A DNA stretch of 64,000 bases. Origin: Deltaproteobacteria bacterium. GTDB taxonomy: Bacteria; Myxococcota_A; UBA9160; UBA4427. Below the pieces are notes generated by a model that was not told where the DNA came from, did not search any database, and was given only the letters and a program-made list of their open reading frames with translations. Where the stretch lies: positions 186,001 through 250,000 of the forward strand of contig JAJDAO010000078.1 of assembly GCA_029261835.1 (NCBI GenBank), given 5' to 3'. The position numbers were made by a program, and so were the translations under genes. Shown here piece after piece: positions 10,018-20,406 of the stretch; the first letter of the stretch is position 1, and the number at the start of each line of letters is the position of its first letter.

Positions 10018-10916
10018 GCAACACCGAGTAGCAACGAGGTGATGCGTTGCAGGTCTTCGCTGCTGGAGTATTGGATTTCGATGCGGCCGCGGGCGGCGCC
10101 CGTCAGCTGCACGCGCGCCTGCAGACGCCGCTGCAAGTCCTCGATCAGGCGCTGCCGGTCGGGGTCGATCTGGGCGTGGGCGGGCGGGGGCTGCGACGGC
10201 TGTGGTTGGCTGCCGAGCTGTCGGGCCGCCGACTCGGTGGCGCGCACGGTCAGGCCCTCACTGACCGCGCGGTCTCGCAACCGCTGACGCCGTTCCGGAT
10301 TCGTGACCTGGAGCAGGGCCTTGGCGTGCCCCATGGTGAGGCGCGCGAACTCGACGTCCTCCTGGATGCTGCGCGGCAGCTCCAGCAGGCGTAGGTGGTT
10401 GGACACGGACGAGCGGTCCATCGAGACCCTCTTCCCGATCTCCTCGTGCGTAGCGCCGCCTTCGGCCAGCGCCTTGTAGGCGTGCGCGAGCTCCATCGGG
10501 TTCAGGTCGTGGCGCTGGACATTCTCGACGATGGCGAGCTCGAGTCGCTCCCGCGCTGTCGCGTCAGCCATTACGACGGGGATCGTCTCGAGACCAGCAG
10601 CACGACTCGCCCGCCAGCGCCGCTCACCGACGATGAGCTCGTAGCGGCTACCCGCGCGGCGCACCACCACGGGTTGCAACACGCCATGGCGGAGAATCGA
10701 ATCCGCCAATTGCTCGAGCTGATCGGTGTCGAAGTGACGACGCGGCTGTTCGGGGTTGGGGTCGATCTGGTCGACGGGAAGCTGCTGCACACCGCTGCTC
10801 GCAAGCCGAGTCTGCGCCGAACCAAGCGAGACATCGTGCTGTGTCGCAGTCGACGGGCCTGGGTTGGAGATCAAGGCTCCGAGGCCGCGCCCGAGCGCGC
10901 TACGCCGGTTGCTCAT
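10014..10916 (-). CDS. parB: Chromosome-partitioning protein ParB (Spo0J family CTPase)
   Basis: 300 residues from the ATG at 10916, which has GGAGGA five to six bases upstream. A longer frame exists, but its first 63 residues lie across the parA coding region and do not look like ParB. The N-terminus SNRRSALGRGLGALI is the ParA-interaction motif. The CTP-binding/ParB-Srx region IDPNPEQPRRHFD... LIVGERRWRASRAAGLETIPVV is at about 50-125. A helix-turn-helix (ATHEEIGKRVSMDRSSVSNHLRLLELP) at about 160-190 reads parS. The C-terminal dimer domain is preceded by a Gln/Pro linker. It overlaps the parA end by 17 bases. Matching parS sites lie about 1.6 kb upstream. Confidence 0.97.
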   Translation of the reverse strand: MSNRRSALGRGLGALISNPGPSTATQHDVSLGSAQTRLASSGVQQLPVDQIDPNPEQPRRHFDTDQLEQLADSILRHGVLQPVVVRRAGSRYELIVGERRWRASRAAGLETIPVVMADATARERLELAIVENVQRHDLNPMELAHAYKALAEGGATHEEIGKRVSMDRSSVSNHLRLLELPRSIQEDVEFARLTMGHAKALLQVTNPERRQRLRDRAVSEGLTVRATESAARQLGSQPQPSQPPPAHAQIDPDRQRLIEDLQRRLQARVQLTGAARGRIEIQYSSSEDLQRITSLLLGVA

Positions 10917-11730
10917 TGGATCCTCCGGGTGAGGGCTGGGGAGCCGGCTCGCCACGCGGCAAGCGCGAGAGCATCTCCTCGGCGAGCTGCAGATACGCGG
11001 CGGCTCCACGCGAATGGATGTCGTACAAGATGATGGGCTTGCCGTGGCTCGGGGCCTCGCTGAGGCGCACATTGCGCGGGATACGTGAGCGATAGACCTT
11101 CTCACCGAAGTGTCTCCGCACCTCCGCCTCGACCTGGCGCGTGAGATTGTTCCGCATGTCCACCATCGTGAGGATGATGCCTTCGAGTTGCAGAGTTGGA
11201 TTCAACTGCTCCCGAACCAGATCCATCGTCTGGAGCAGACGGGCAAGCCCTTCGAGTGCGTAGTATTCGCACTGCAGCGGAATGAGGATCGAGTCAGCCG
11301 CCGTCAGAGCGTTCAGCGTAAGGATGCCGAGCGACGGCGGACAATCGATGATGATGAACTCATAGTCCTCACGCGTGTCCGCGAGCGCGAGCTCGAGGCG
11401 CCGTTCGCGCTCGGGTAAGCCAACGAGCTCGATCTCGGCGCCCACGAGGTCTTGCCCCGACGGGACGATGTGGAGGTGCTCAAGGCTCGTCGCGAGCACG
11501 ACCTCCTTCATGACGCACTCGCCAATCAGCGCATCATAGATTTGGCGTTGTGAATTCACCACATTATTGGTGGCCGCATACGCGCTGCTGGCGTTCGCCT
11601 GCGGGTCAAGATCGACCAGCAACGTGGCGCGCTCGGAGGCGGCAAAGCAGGCGGAAAGATTCACTGCGGAGGTCGTCTTCCCGACCCCACCCTTCTGGTT
11701 CACGACCGCGATGATGCGACTGCGCGACAT
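10900..11730 (-). CDS. parA: Chromosome-partitioning ATPase ParA (Soj family)
   Basis: 276 residues, a full-length small ParA. The deviant Walker A KGGVGKTT is at residues 13-20, the A' motif DLDPQAN near 40, and Walker B FIIIDCPPSLG near 130. The C-terminal EAPSHGKPIILYD is typical of chromosomal ParA. It binds DNA non-specifically in the ATP form and pulls ParB-parS complexes after replication. Transcribed together with parB and bactofilin, downstream of rsmG. Confidence 0.97.
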   Translation of the reverse strand: MSRSRIIAVVNQKGGVGKTTSAVNLSACFAASERATLLVDLDPQANASSAYAATNNVVNSQRQIYDALIGECVMKEVVLATSLEHLHIVPSGQDLVGAEIELVGLPERERRLELALADTREDYEFIIIDCPPSLGILTLNALTAADSILIPLQCEYYALEGLARLLQTMDLVREQLNPTLQLEGIILTMVDMRNNLTRQVEAEVRRHFGEKVYRSRIPRNVRLSEAPSHGKPIILYDIHSRGAAAYLQLAEEMLSRLPRGEPAPQPSPGGSNEQPA

Positions 11731-11819
11731 GGCCCTCTCGGGCGCTTGTGTACCACAAGGACGGTAGAGCGCTACGCCGCACCCGGGCGGGCGAGGTGGC
11801 GCTCAGTACTCGCGCCCCC

Positions 11820-12446
11820 CTAGCCCCTCACGCGACCCCACCAGAAGCTGCGCAGGGGTCCCGCGAGCGGCACGCGATACCCGCCGGTCCCCGATTCCGC
11901 CAGCGCCTCGCTCGATCCCGGATCGGGTGCGGCCTCTGCCCCCGGGATCACGAGGATTCCGCCGGGTGCCGTCCACCGGAGCCCCCACACCATGGCGCTG
12001 CGGGGAGCCGCCATCGCCTGCGCGATTACGAGACTCGCGGGCTCGGGAGAAAGCACTTCCGCCCGCCCCAGCCGAGGCTCCACGTTGGGGAGCTCTATCG
12101 CGCGCCCAACGGCGCGTTGAAAGTAGTGGCGCCGCTCACGCGCCTCGACGAGCACCACTCGGCGGCTCGGCTCCAGAATGGCGATCGGGAGCCCGGGAAA
12201 CCCCGCCCCTGAGCCGAGGTCCACAAGCGACGTCCACCCGTCCGCGATTCCTCGCAGCGCCGAGAGGAGTGCGATGGCGTCTACCACGAGGCGGCGGAGC
12301 ACTTCCTCCGTTCCCCTGTGGGCGGTCAGGTTCATTCGCTCGTTCCAGCGAGCGACAAGCCGCGCGAGGGTGATGAGCTCCTCGCGTGTGCGCGCGTCCT
12401 CGACCCGCCTGAGCTCCGCGAGAGCAGAAACGAGAAGCTCCGCCAG
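11820..12446 (-). CDS. rsmG: 16S rRNA (guanine-N7)-methyltransferase RsmG, non-standard start
   Basis: RsmG methylates G527 of 16S rRNA using SAM. The motif I loop VDLGSGAGFPGLPIA, then VVLVEARERRHYFQRAV and VIAQAMA are clear. The first ATG (12335) would begin at MNLTAHRG, in the middle of the conserved LARLVARWNERMNLTAHR block, so translation must start upstream. The frame is open back to a stop at 12552-12554, yet contains no ATG, GTG or TTG in that stretch. The best candidate is a CTG at 12446, with GAGGAC about 9 bases before it, giving about 208 residues, the usual RsmG length. A start at the ATT at 12497 or a sequencing error are alternatives. Two parS-like sites lie just upstream of the chosen start. 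Confidence 0.85.
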   Translation of the reverse strand: MAELLVSALAELRRVEDARTREELITLARLVARWNERMNLTAHRGTEEVLRRLVVDAIALLSALRGIADGWTSLVDLGSGAGFPGLPIAILEPSRRVVLVEARERRHYFQRAVGRAIELPNVEPRLGRAEVLSPEPASLVIAQAMAAPRSAMVWGLRWTAPGGILVIPGAEAAPDPGSSEALAESGTGGYRVPLAGPLRSFWWGRVRG

Positions 12447-12503
12447 GACGGTGGGGTCCTCGGCGGAGCTTCGATCAGGGTCGCGTTCAGCAGGAATCGT
12501 CGC

Positions 12504-12517
12504 GTTCCCCGTGGAAC
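12504..12517. promoter_or_regulatory. parS: parS-like site, one mismatch
   Basis: GTTCCCCGTGGAAC differs at one base from the perfect palindrome 33 bases away. The altered base lies in the central CACGTG core, which normally contributes to ParB reading, so this may be a weaker site. It lies in the open frame upstream of rsmG. Confidence 0.55.
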
Positions 12518-12536
12518 CGCCAGACGCTGTTGGAAC

Positions 12537-12550
12537 GTTCCACGTGGAAC
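12537..12550. promoter_or_regulatory. parS: Perfect parS centromere site
   Basis: GTTCCACGTGGAAC is a perfect 14-bp palindrome and matches the well-known chromosomal parS core (TGTTNCACGTGNAACA type; the Pseudomonas variant is TGTTCCACGTGGAACC). It lies in the gap between khpB/jag and rsmG, 0.8 kb upstream of parA. Other CACGTG occurrences in the window lack the flanking half-sites. ParB encoded nearby is the expected ligand, loading here as a CTP clamp. Confidence 0.85.
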
Positions 12551-12579
12551 CCTACAGCCTCTCGCGAACGCGAGCGCGC

Positions 12580-13434
12580 TCAGGAGCGCGGTGTTGAGGA
12601 AGTCTCGCACGCCTCCTCGTACTCGGGCGCGCCCTCGGGCACCACCATGACCTGCCGGTATCGCGCCTTGCCAACGCTCATCGTTGCGATTCCGTCCCGG
12701 TCGCGAAGCGTCACGTGGATGATTCGGCGATCTCTCGGGTTCATGGGGTCGAGCGCCACGGCGCGACCCGTGTCGAGCGCCCTCTTTGCCGCGCGGTCCG
12801 CCAACTTCTCGATTGAGTCATCCCGGCGCTCGTCCGTGCTTCCCTCGACATCGACCACGATGCGCGCCGGATCCTCCGAGGTGTTCTTCGCCACCTGGTT
12901 GACGAGCAACTGGAGTGCGTCGACCGCCCGTCCGTCGCCGGACCCGAGTGCGGCCGAGGCCTCGCCGCGAATCTCGTACACGAGAAACGCGCCCTCGGAG
13001 GATTCCGAGATCTCGAACGAGCCAAGCCCCATCTTCTCGATCGTCTTCAGGAGGAACGCCCCCATCTCGCCAATCTCGCCCTGCGGAGTCCCCCGCGATT
13101 CGCCTACTGGCGCTCTACTCTCGGGCTCCTCGCTCGCGGCCTTCTCACCGCCGCGATCAGGCCGCTGGCCCGATCGTTCACCACGCGGCCTGCGCTCGCG
13201 GCGCTCACCCCGGTCGCCCCTGTCACCCCGATCCTTGCGCTCCGGTGCCCGACGCGCGTTCTTCGGGATCGCGACCACGACCGCGCGGCCTCCCGTTCCC
13301 GAGACCGTTCCCGTCTCCGGAACCACGACGCGCAGGTCCCCGACCTCGACGCCATAGAATCTCGCAGCCCCGGAAATCGCGTCCTCGGTGCTCTCGCCGA
13401 CGAACTCATTCGCTTCGTTCTTCCTGTCGTACAT
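12580..13434 (-). CDS. khpB: RNA-binding protein KhpB (Jag/SpoIIIJ-associated), KH and R3H domains
   Basis: 284 residues from the ATG at 13434 (AGGAG 8 bases upstream); a GTG at 13464 would add ten residues with a badly spaced ribosome site. The N-terminal Jag-N domain (EFVGESTEDAISGAARFYGVEVGDL) is followed by a highly charged linker of Arg, Gly, Asp and Glu at about residues 61-121. A KH-like domain comes next (GEIGEMGAFLLKTIEKMGL... GRAVDALQLLVNQVAK). The C-terminal R3H domain is DSIEKLADRAAKRALDTGRAVALDPMNPRDRRIIHVTL, ending in the typical SVGKARYRQVMVVP. KhpB binds RNA and affects cell envelope and division in other bacteria. It sits next to yidC, its standard neighbour. Confidence 0.93.
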   Translation of the reverse strand: MYDRKNEANEFVGESTEDAISGAARFYGVEVGDLRVVVPETGTVSGTGGRAVVVAIPKNARRAPERKDRGDRGDRGERRERRPRGERSGQRPDRGGEKAASEEPESRAPVGESRGTPQGEIGEMGAFLLKTIEKMGLGSFEISESSEGAFLVYEIRGEASAALGSGDGRAVDALQLLVNQVAKNTSEDPARIVVDVEGSTDERRDDSIEKLADRAAKRALDTGRAVALDPMNPRDRRIIHVTLRDRDGIATMSVGKARYRQVMVVPEGAPEYEEACETSSTPRS

Positions 13435-13499
13435 CCTCTCCACTCCTAATCTCGTATCCGACACGACTCCCCTGGCGCTTCTGGGCAGTCCCGGCCCCT

Positions 13500-15206
13500 C
13501 TACGCGGTCGAGCTGCTCTGCATGCGTCGCCTGACCAACAGCTGATGGCCGATTCCGAGCAGATTGCTCACCATCCAGTACAGCACCAAGCCAGAGGGAA
13601 AACTGTAAGAGATGACGAGCATCATGCCCGGCATCATGAAGAGCATCATCTTCGCCTGCGCGGGGTCCATCCCCGTCTGCGGCATCATCTTCTGCTGTGC
13701 GAACATGCTCGCGCCCATCAAGATCGGGAGCACTCGCACGGGGAACCCAGCCCCGGGCAGCGTAAACAGCGTGGCGGGGGTCGAGAGATCATTGATCCAG
13801 AGGAAGAACGGCGCGTGGCGCAGATCGATCGAACTCTGAAGAGCAAAGAACAGCCCGATGAAGACCGGTAGCTGGAGCACCATCGGGAGACAGCCACCGA
13901 GTGGATTTACCCCCGTCTCGCGGTAGAGCTTGAAGGTCTCCTCCGACTGCTTCTGCTTATCGTCCTTGTACTTCTCCTGCAGCTCCTTGATGCGCGGCAT
14001 CAGCTCCCGCATCCGCTCTGCCGACTTCATCTGACGCGCCATGATGGGCCACGTCGCCAACCTGACCAGCACTGTGATGACGATGATCGCGAGTCCGTAG
14101 TTGGGTACGAAGCCATGCGTCGTGTGAAGGGCCCAGCCGAAGAACGTTGTCAGCGGCGCCACCCATGAGTACCCGCGATTGATCGCCAGATCGAGGTTGC
14201 GCCCGACCGACGCGAGGAGCTTCGGCTCCTTCGGGCCGAAGAAGCAATAGAACGTCTGCTGCGCGCTCTGGCCCGGCTCCAGCTCCACCGCAGCCATAGA
14301 CATCACCAAAGCCGCGGCCTTCCCGACCTCGAGCGGCTCGATCACGACCCGCGCACTTGCGTTCTCGTCGGGTAGCAGCAACCCACTGAAGTACTTGAGA
14401 TCGATTCCGCCCCACTCGACGTCGCGCTCGAGTGTTGTGGGCCCCTTGTCCTCATCGCCCGTGAAACGCGAGAAGAAGCCCGGCCGGCCGATTCCCGCTA
14501 CGAGCTCCCGCGTGACCTCACCCTCTGCCAGCGCCACCAGAGCGAGCTCTGTGAAATCCGTTCGTTCGTTTGTCACCACCGGCCACGCCAACTCGAAGCG
14601 CGGAGCCACGACCCGCTGCGAGAGATTCTCCACCTGGATCTCGAGCTGAAATCCGTATTCATCGCTCGTCCGTCTGTAGGTCTTGCGGATCACCACGCCG
14701 CCCCGACGAAGAACGAATGTCGTCTCCTGGTCGCCGCTGCGTTCGACCTCATAGAGGGCTCTGCTCAAATCGCCCAAGCCCAGCTCTTCAAAGGATGTTG
14801 TCAGCACACCCTCGTACGCTGGTGTGAGATCGAGGAGTTCGACATTCACCTCCTCGCGCGGCGTCTCGAAGTAGTGCTTCAGCCGCCAGCGAGAGAGCAC
14901 CCCACCGCGGTTCGTGAGGCCCGCGAGCGCGACCTCGTTCTCCATCTCCCCGTGCCAGAGAGGAACATCAGCAGTTTCGTCAGCCAACGCAACCCGCGGG
15001 GCATCTCGCACCACCTCAGGTTGGGGCGTTGGCACTACGGCTAGCGCATCTTCAGCAGCATCCTTCGGCGGCGCGGCGGCCTCCATTTGCTGCGCTCGCT
15101 CTGCCGCGGCGCGACGGGCGGGGCCATGCACGTGCTCTTGCCATGCGAGCCATGCGGAGAACACCGCCATCGAGAGCACAAAGGCAAGGATGACATTCCG
15201 ATCCAA
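13500..15206 (-). CDS. yidC: Membrane protein insertase YidC
   Basis: 568 residues, the long Gram-negative form. The N-terminal anchor (NVILAFVLSMAVFSAWLAW) is followed by a large periplasmic beta domain, about residues 60-340. The conserved insertase core follows: NYGLAIIVITVLVRLATWPI containing the hydrophilic-groove arginine, the cytoplasmic hairpin (MRELMPRIKELQEKYKDDKQK), GVNPLGGCLPMVLQLPVFIGLFFAL, and the last spans MMLFMMPGMMLVISYSFPSGLVLYW. YidC inserts small membrane proteins, including ATP synthase c subunit, alone or with SecYEG. It follows yidD, rnpA and rpmH on the same strand. Confidence 0.97.
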   Translation of the reverse strand: MDRNVILAFVLSMAVFSAWLAWQEHVHGPARRAAAERAQQMEAAAPPKDAAEDALAVVPTPQPEVVRDAPRVALADETADVPLWHGEMENEVALAGLTNRGGVLSRWRLKHYFETPREEVNVELLDLTPAYEGVLTTSFEELGLGDLSRALYEVERSGDQETTFVLRRGGVVIRKTYRRTSDEYGFQLEIQVENLSQRVVAPRFELAWPVVTNERTDFTELALVALAEGEVTRELVAGIGRPGFFSRFTGDEDKGPTTLERDVEWGGIDLKYFSGLLLPDENASARVVIEPLEVGKAAALVMSMAAVELEPGQSAQQTFYCFFGPKEPKLLASVGRNLDLAINRGYSWVAPLTTFFGWALHTTHGFVPNYGLAIIVITVLVRLATWPIMARQMKSAERMRELMPRIKELQEKYKDDKQKQSEETFKLYRETGVNPLGGCLPMVLQLPVFIGLFFALQSSIDLRHAPFFLWINDLSTPATLFTLPGAGFPVRVLPILMGASMFAQQKMMPQTGMDPAQAKMMLFMMPGMMLVISYSFPSGLVLYWMVSNLLGIGHQLLVRRRMQSSSTA

Positions 15207-15215
15207 CGCTCTGCC

Positions 15216-15452
15216 TCACGGAACGGGGTCGAACCCGCCTTCATTGAATGGATGACAGCGACCAATTCGCCGTGCGCTCAGCCATATGCCGCGCGCCACG
15301 CCGTGCCGCCTCACCGCCTCTGCGGCGTAGCGCGAACAGCTTGGCTCAAAACGACACGCCGGACGAAAGACCGGCGATATCCAGCGATGATACCCATCGA
15401 GTGCCATCGCTGCCGTCGCGGCGGCGATGCCCACCGCTCTGCTACTCGACAT
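15216..15452 (-). CDS. yidD: YidD membrane protein insertion efficiency factor
   Basis: 78 residues. The family motif [31 protein letters not shown] and the C-terminal [17 protein letters not shown], with its three cysteines, are unmistakable. YidD is a small membrane-associated protein made between RnpA and YidC, and aids membrane insertion. It starts 7 bases after the rnpA stop. Confidence 0.95.
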   Translation of the reverse strand: MSSSRAVGIAAATAAMALDGYHRWISPVFRPACRFEPSCSRYAAEAVRRHGVARGIWLSARRIGRCHPFNEGGFDPVP

Positions 15453-15459
15453 CGCCTTG

Positions 15460-15843
15460 CTACCTCTTCTCGCCCATCGGCGCCGCGCGTCTCACCAGCT
15501 GACTCAACCGCGCCTCTAGCTCTTGTCCACTCAGGCTCGCCGCCGGTCTGCGCGCGATCACCACCAGGTCCCCGCTACCCGCAATCTCCCCACGAAAGCC
15601 TCTAAACCACTCGCGTACCGCCCGTTTCACGCGGTTTCGCATTACTGCGTTCCCCACCTTGCGACTCGCCGTAATGCCGAGCCTCCAGGACGCGCGCGAT
15701 TCGCTCCTCGTGTTGCGCGAACCTGCAGTGAGTAGAACGAACTCCCGCGACGCCACACGCCGGCCTTTTCTCGACACCCGCCTGAAGTCGCGAGAGGCAC
15801 GAAGTCTGTCCGACCGACGAAAGCGGCCGGTACGTCCCGGCAT
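15460..15843 (-). CDS. rnpA: Ribonuclease P protein component
   Basis: 127 residues. The RNA-binding signature [13 protein letters not shown] is at about 70-82, preceded by [13 protein letters not shown] and, near the N-terminus, [18 protein letters not shown]. RnpA assists the catalytic RNA of RNase P in tRNA 5' maturation. It begins 2 bases after the rpmH stop codon; the two are co-transcribed as in most bacteria. Confidence 0.95.
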   Translation of the reverse strand: MPGRTGRFRRSDRLRASRDFRRVSRKGRRVASREFVLLTAGSRNTRSESRASWRLGITASRKVGNAVMRNRVKRAVREWFRGFRGEIAGSGDLVVIARRPAASLSGQELEARLSQLVRRAAPMGEKR

Positions 15844-15845
15844 AT

Positions 15846-15995
15846 CTACTTCGAGGCCACGCTGACAGCCAGGCGCGTGCGCCCCTTCGCCCGACGTCGT
15901 TTCAACACCGCACGTCCAGCTCGTGTCTTCATGCGTGCTCGAAAGCCATGCTTACGTAGTCGCTTCGTGCGACTCGGCTGATATGTTCGCTTCAT
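15846..15995 (-). CDS. rpmH: Ribosomal protein L34
   Basis: A 49-codon gene. The translation begins [20 protein letters not shown] and contains [19 protein letters not shown], the invariant L34 pattern; the C-terminus [11 protein letters not shown] is a few residues longer than usual. It is the first gene of the rpmH-rnpA-yidD-yidC-khpB block and marks the side of the origin where dnaA would normally lie divergent. Confidence 0.96.
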   Translation of the reverse strand: MKRTYQPSRTKRLRKHGFRARMKTRAGRAVLKRRRAKGRTRLAVSVASK

Positions 15996-16205
15996 AATTC
16001 GCGCTCTCTCCGCTACCGCGCCGCGCCCCTCTTCCCGCGTGACGCTCTAGATCTCAACCTTCATCTTGGGCTTGATCCTGCACTCGGCCTCAGGCCCGAC
16101 CCCGATATCGCGCAATTTCGAGAGCTTCCCGCTGCTCCCGCGACCCATCAGTTTCTGATTTCACCCGGAATCGCGAGCACTTACCCGCTCTCGCGAAAGC
16201 GTTTG

Positions 16206-16235
16206 AGCTTAGCCGCCCACGGCCGCGAATGTCAA
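16206..16235 (-). promoter_or_regulatory. Possible promoter of the rpmH operon
   Basis: On the minus strand a perfect TTGACA (plus positions 16230-16235) is followed after 18 bases by TAAGCT, a poor -10. Transcription would start about 200 bases before rpmH. The -35 is convincing, the -10 is not. Confidence 0.35.
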
Positions 16236-16470
16236 TCACCCCTTCTTTCACACAATCACGTCAGCGCCCAGCACGCTACTGCCCACCAGACGCCAAAACC
16301 ACCCCTCGCTACGCCCTTCCCGCGTGGTAAGCTCGCTCTAAATGGCACCCCTCTATCTGCTTTCGACACTGGACCGCCCTGTTATTTCCTTTCTCGCGAC
16401 AGCATCGACGAAGCGAATAGACTGAAAAACTTCTCTGTACCAAGTGTTTAGAGCATATTTGTCCCACTTT

Positions 16471-16496
16471 TTGACGCCTACTCTTACTCTTATAAA
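16471..16496 (+). promoter_or_regulatory. Possible dnaN promoter
   Basis: TTGACG at 16471-16476 and TATAAA at 16491-16496 stand 31 bases before the dnaN ATG. The 14-base spacer is shorter than the usual 16-18, so the pairing is doubtful although each box alone is good. Confidence 0.3.
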
Positions 16497-16526
16497 TCAA
16501 ATTTTCAGATTAGGAATATACAGGCG

Positions 16527-17651
16527 ATGAAACTCACGATCGGCAAAGATGAACTTCTCACGGGTCTCTCTCGCATCCAGGCCATCGTAGACAAGCGCAA
16601 CTCCATGCCGATTCTCGCCAACGTTCTCCTCGAGGCGTCAGCAGAGCAGGACACTGGAAGTCTTCAGCTTTCCGCCACGGATCTCGAGGTGACGATCCGC
16701 GGCGTGCATGGCGCGGAAGTGAGCGAGCCGGGTGCGCTGACGGTTGCGGCGAAGAAGTTCTTCGAGATCGTACGTGAACTCCCCCACGACACCGTGCATC
16801 TACACGCCACTGAAAACTCCTATTTGGATATTCGTTGTGCCCGGTCACACTTTACGCTCGCAGGCACCGCTGCGGCGGAGTATCCGACTCTTCCAACATT
16901 CTCCGCCGGCCAAACAGTTGCCGTGCAACCGATGACGCTCGCGACCATGATCGAGCGCACGATGTACGCCGCCTCCGCGGATGAGACCCGTTACAACCTC
17001 AACGGCGTCTATATCGAGGTTCTGCCCGAGACCGAGAAGATTCGTATGGTCGCGACTGATGGCCACCGTCTGGCGTTGGTGGATCGTACCCTCGCGACTG
17101 ATCTGACGGGCCTCTCAAGTGGGGTCATTATCCCCCGAAAAGGACTGGCCGAACTCAAGCGTCTCATTGATGAGGATGACACGACTGAAATCCAACTCGC
17201 TTTTGAAGGCAACACCGGTCTCGCACGAGCCGGAAACGTAACCCTCATCATGCGCCTCATCGAAGGCGAATTCCCCAACTACAATCAGGTCATTCCTAAG
17301 GAAATGGAGCTGCAAGTCCTACTCTCCACGGACGATCTCATCCATGCGCTGCGCCGTGTAGTACTGCTCTCTAATGAACGTAGTCGTGCGGTGCGTTTCG
17401 AGCTTCTCGCAGGCCGACTTACGATCTCCTCCAGCAACCCCGATCTGGGTGATGCGCGCGATGAGCTCGACATCGACTATGCGGGCAAGCCCTTCTCCGT
17501 GGGGCTCAATGCCCGCTACCTCCTCGATACCCTCACAAGCCTTCGTACGAAGGAAGTACGCCTTCGTCTCTACAGTGATCTCTCCCCCGTCCAGTTGCTT
17601 CCCACAGACGATGACGACACCCTCGCTGTAATCATGCCGATGCGCCTGTAG
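16527..17651 (+). CDS. dnaN: DNA polymerase III beta sliding clamp
   Basis: 374 residues, usual length. The N-terminus MKLTIGKDELLTGLSRIQAIVDKR is characteristic, with VDKRNSMPILANVLLEA, then GVYIE... MVATDGHRLALVDR in the second domain and YLLDTL...VRLRLYSDLSPVQLLP... VIMPMRL at the C-terminus, which forms the hydrophobic partner-binding cleft. The ring-shaped dimer tethers polymerases to DNA. There is no dnaA upstream and no recF downstream, the usual neighbours. Confidence 0.97.
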   Translation: MKLTIGKDELLTGLSRIQAIVDKRNSMPILANVLLEASAEQDTGSLQLSATDLEVTIRGVHGAEVSEPGALTVAAKKFFEIVRELPHDTVHLHATENSYLDIRCARSHFTLAGTAAAEYPTLPTFSAGQTVAVQPMTLATMIERTMYAASADETRYNLNGVYIEVLPETEKIRMVATDGHRLALVDRTLATDLTGLSSGVIIPRKGLAELKRLIDEDDTTEIQLAFEGNTGLARAGNVTLIMRLIEGEFPNYNQVIPKEMELQVLLSTDDLIHALRRVVLLSNERSRAVRFELLAGRLTISSSNPDLGDARDELDIDYAGKPFSVGLNARYLLDTLTSLRTKEVRLRLYSDLSPVQLLPTDDDDTLAVIMPMRL

Positions 17652-20388
<2,737 letters not shown>

Positions 20389-20406
20389 CGGGAAGACGAG
20401 GACGAC

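Larger units (their letters stand above)
15996..16526. other. Origin-like divergent spacer between rpmH and dnaN
   Basis: 531 bases with no gene on either strand, separating the divergent rpmH and dnaN operons. The right-hand part, about 16430-16520, is clearly more AT-rich than its surroundings (TTATAAATCAAATTTT). I found no good match to the DnaA box TTATCCACA by eye. The strand switch, rpmH and the parABS locus make it the best place in the window for the replication origin, but this is inferred from context. Confidence 0.45.

Noticed and set aside
16000-16526. DnaA-box cluster
   Set aside because: No stretch within one mismatch of TTATCCACA was found by eye; TTCACACAA near 16248 differs too much.
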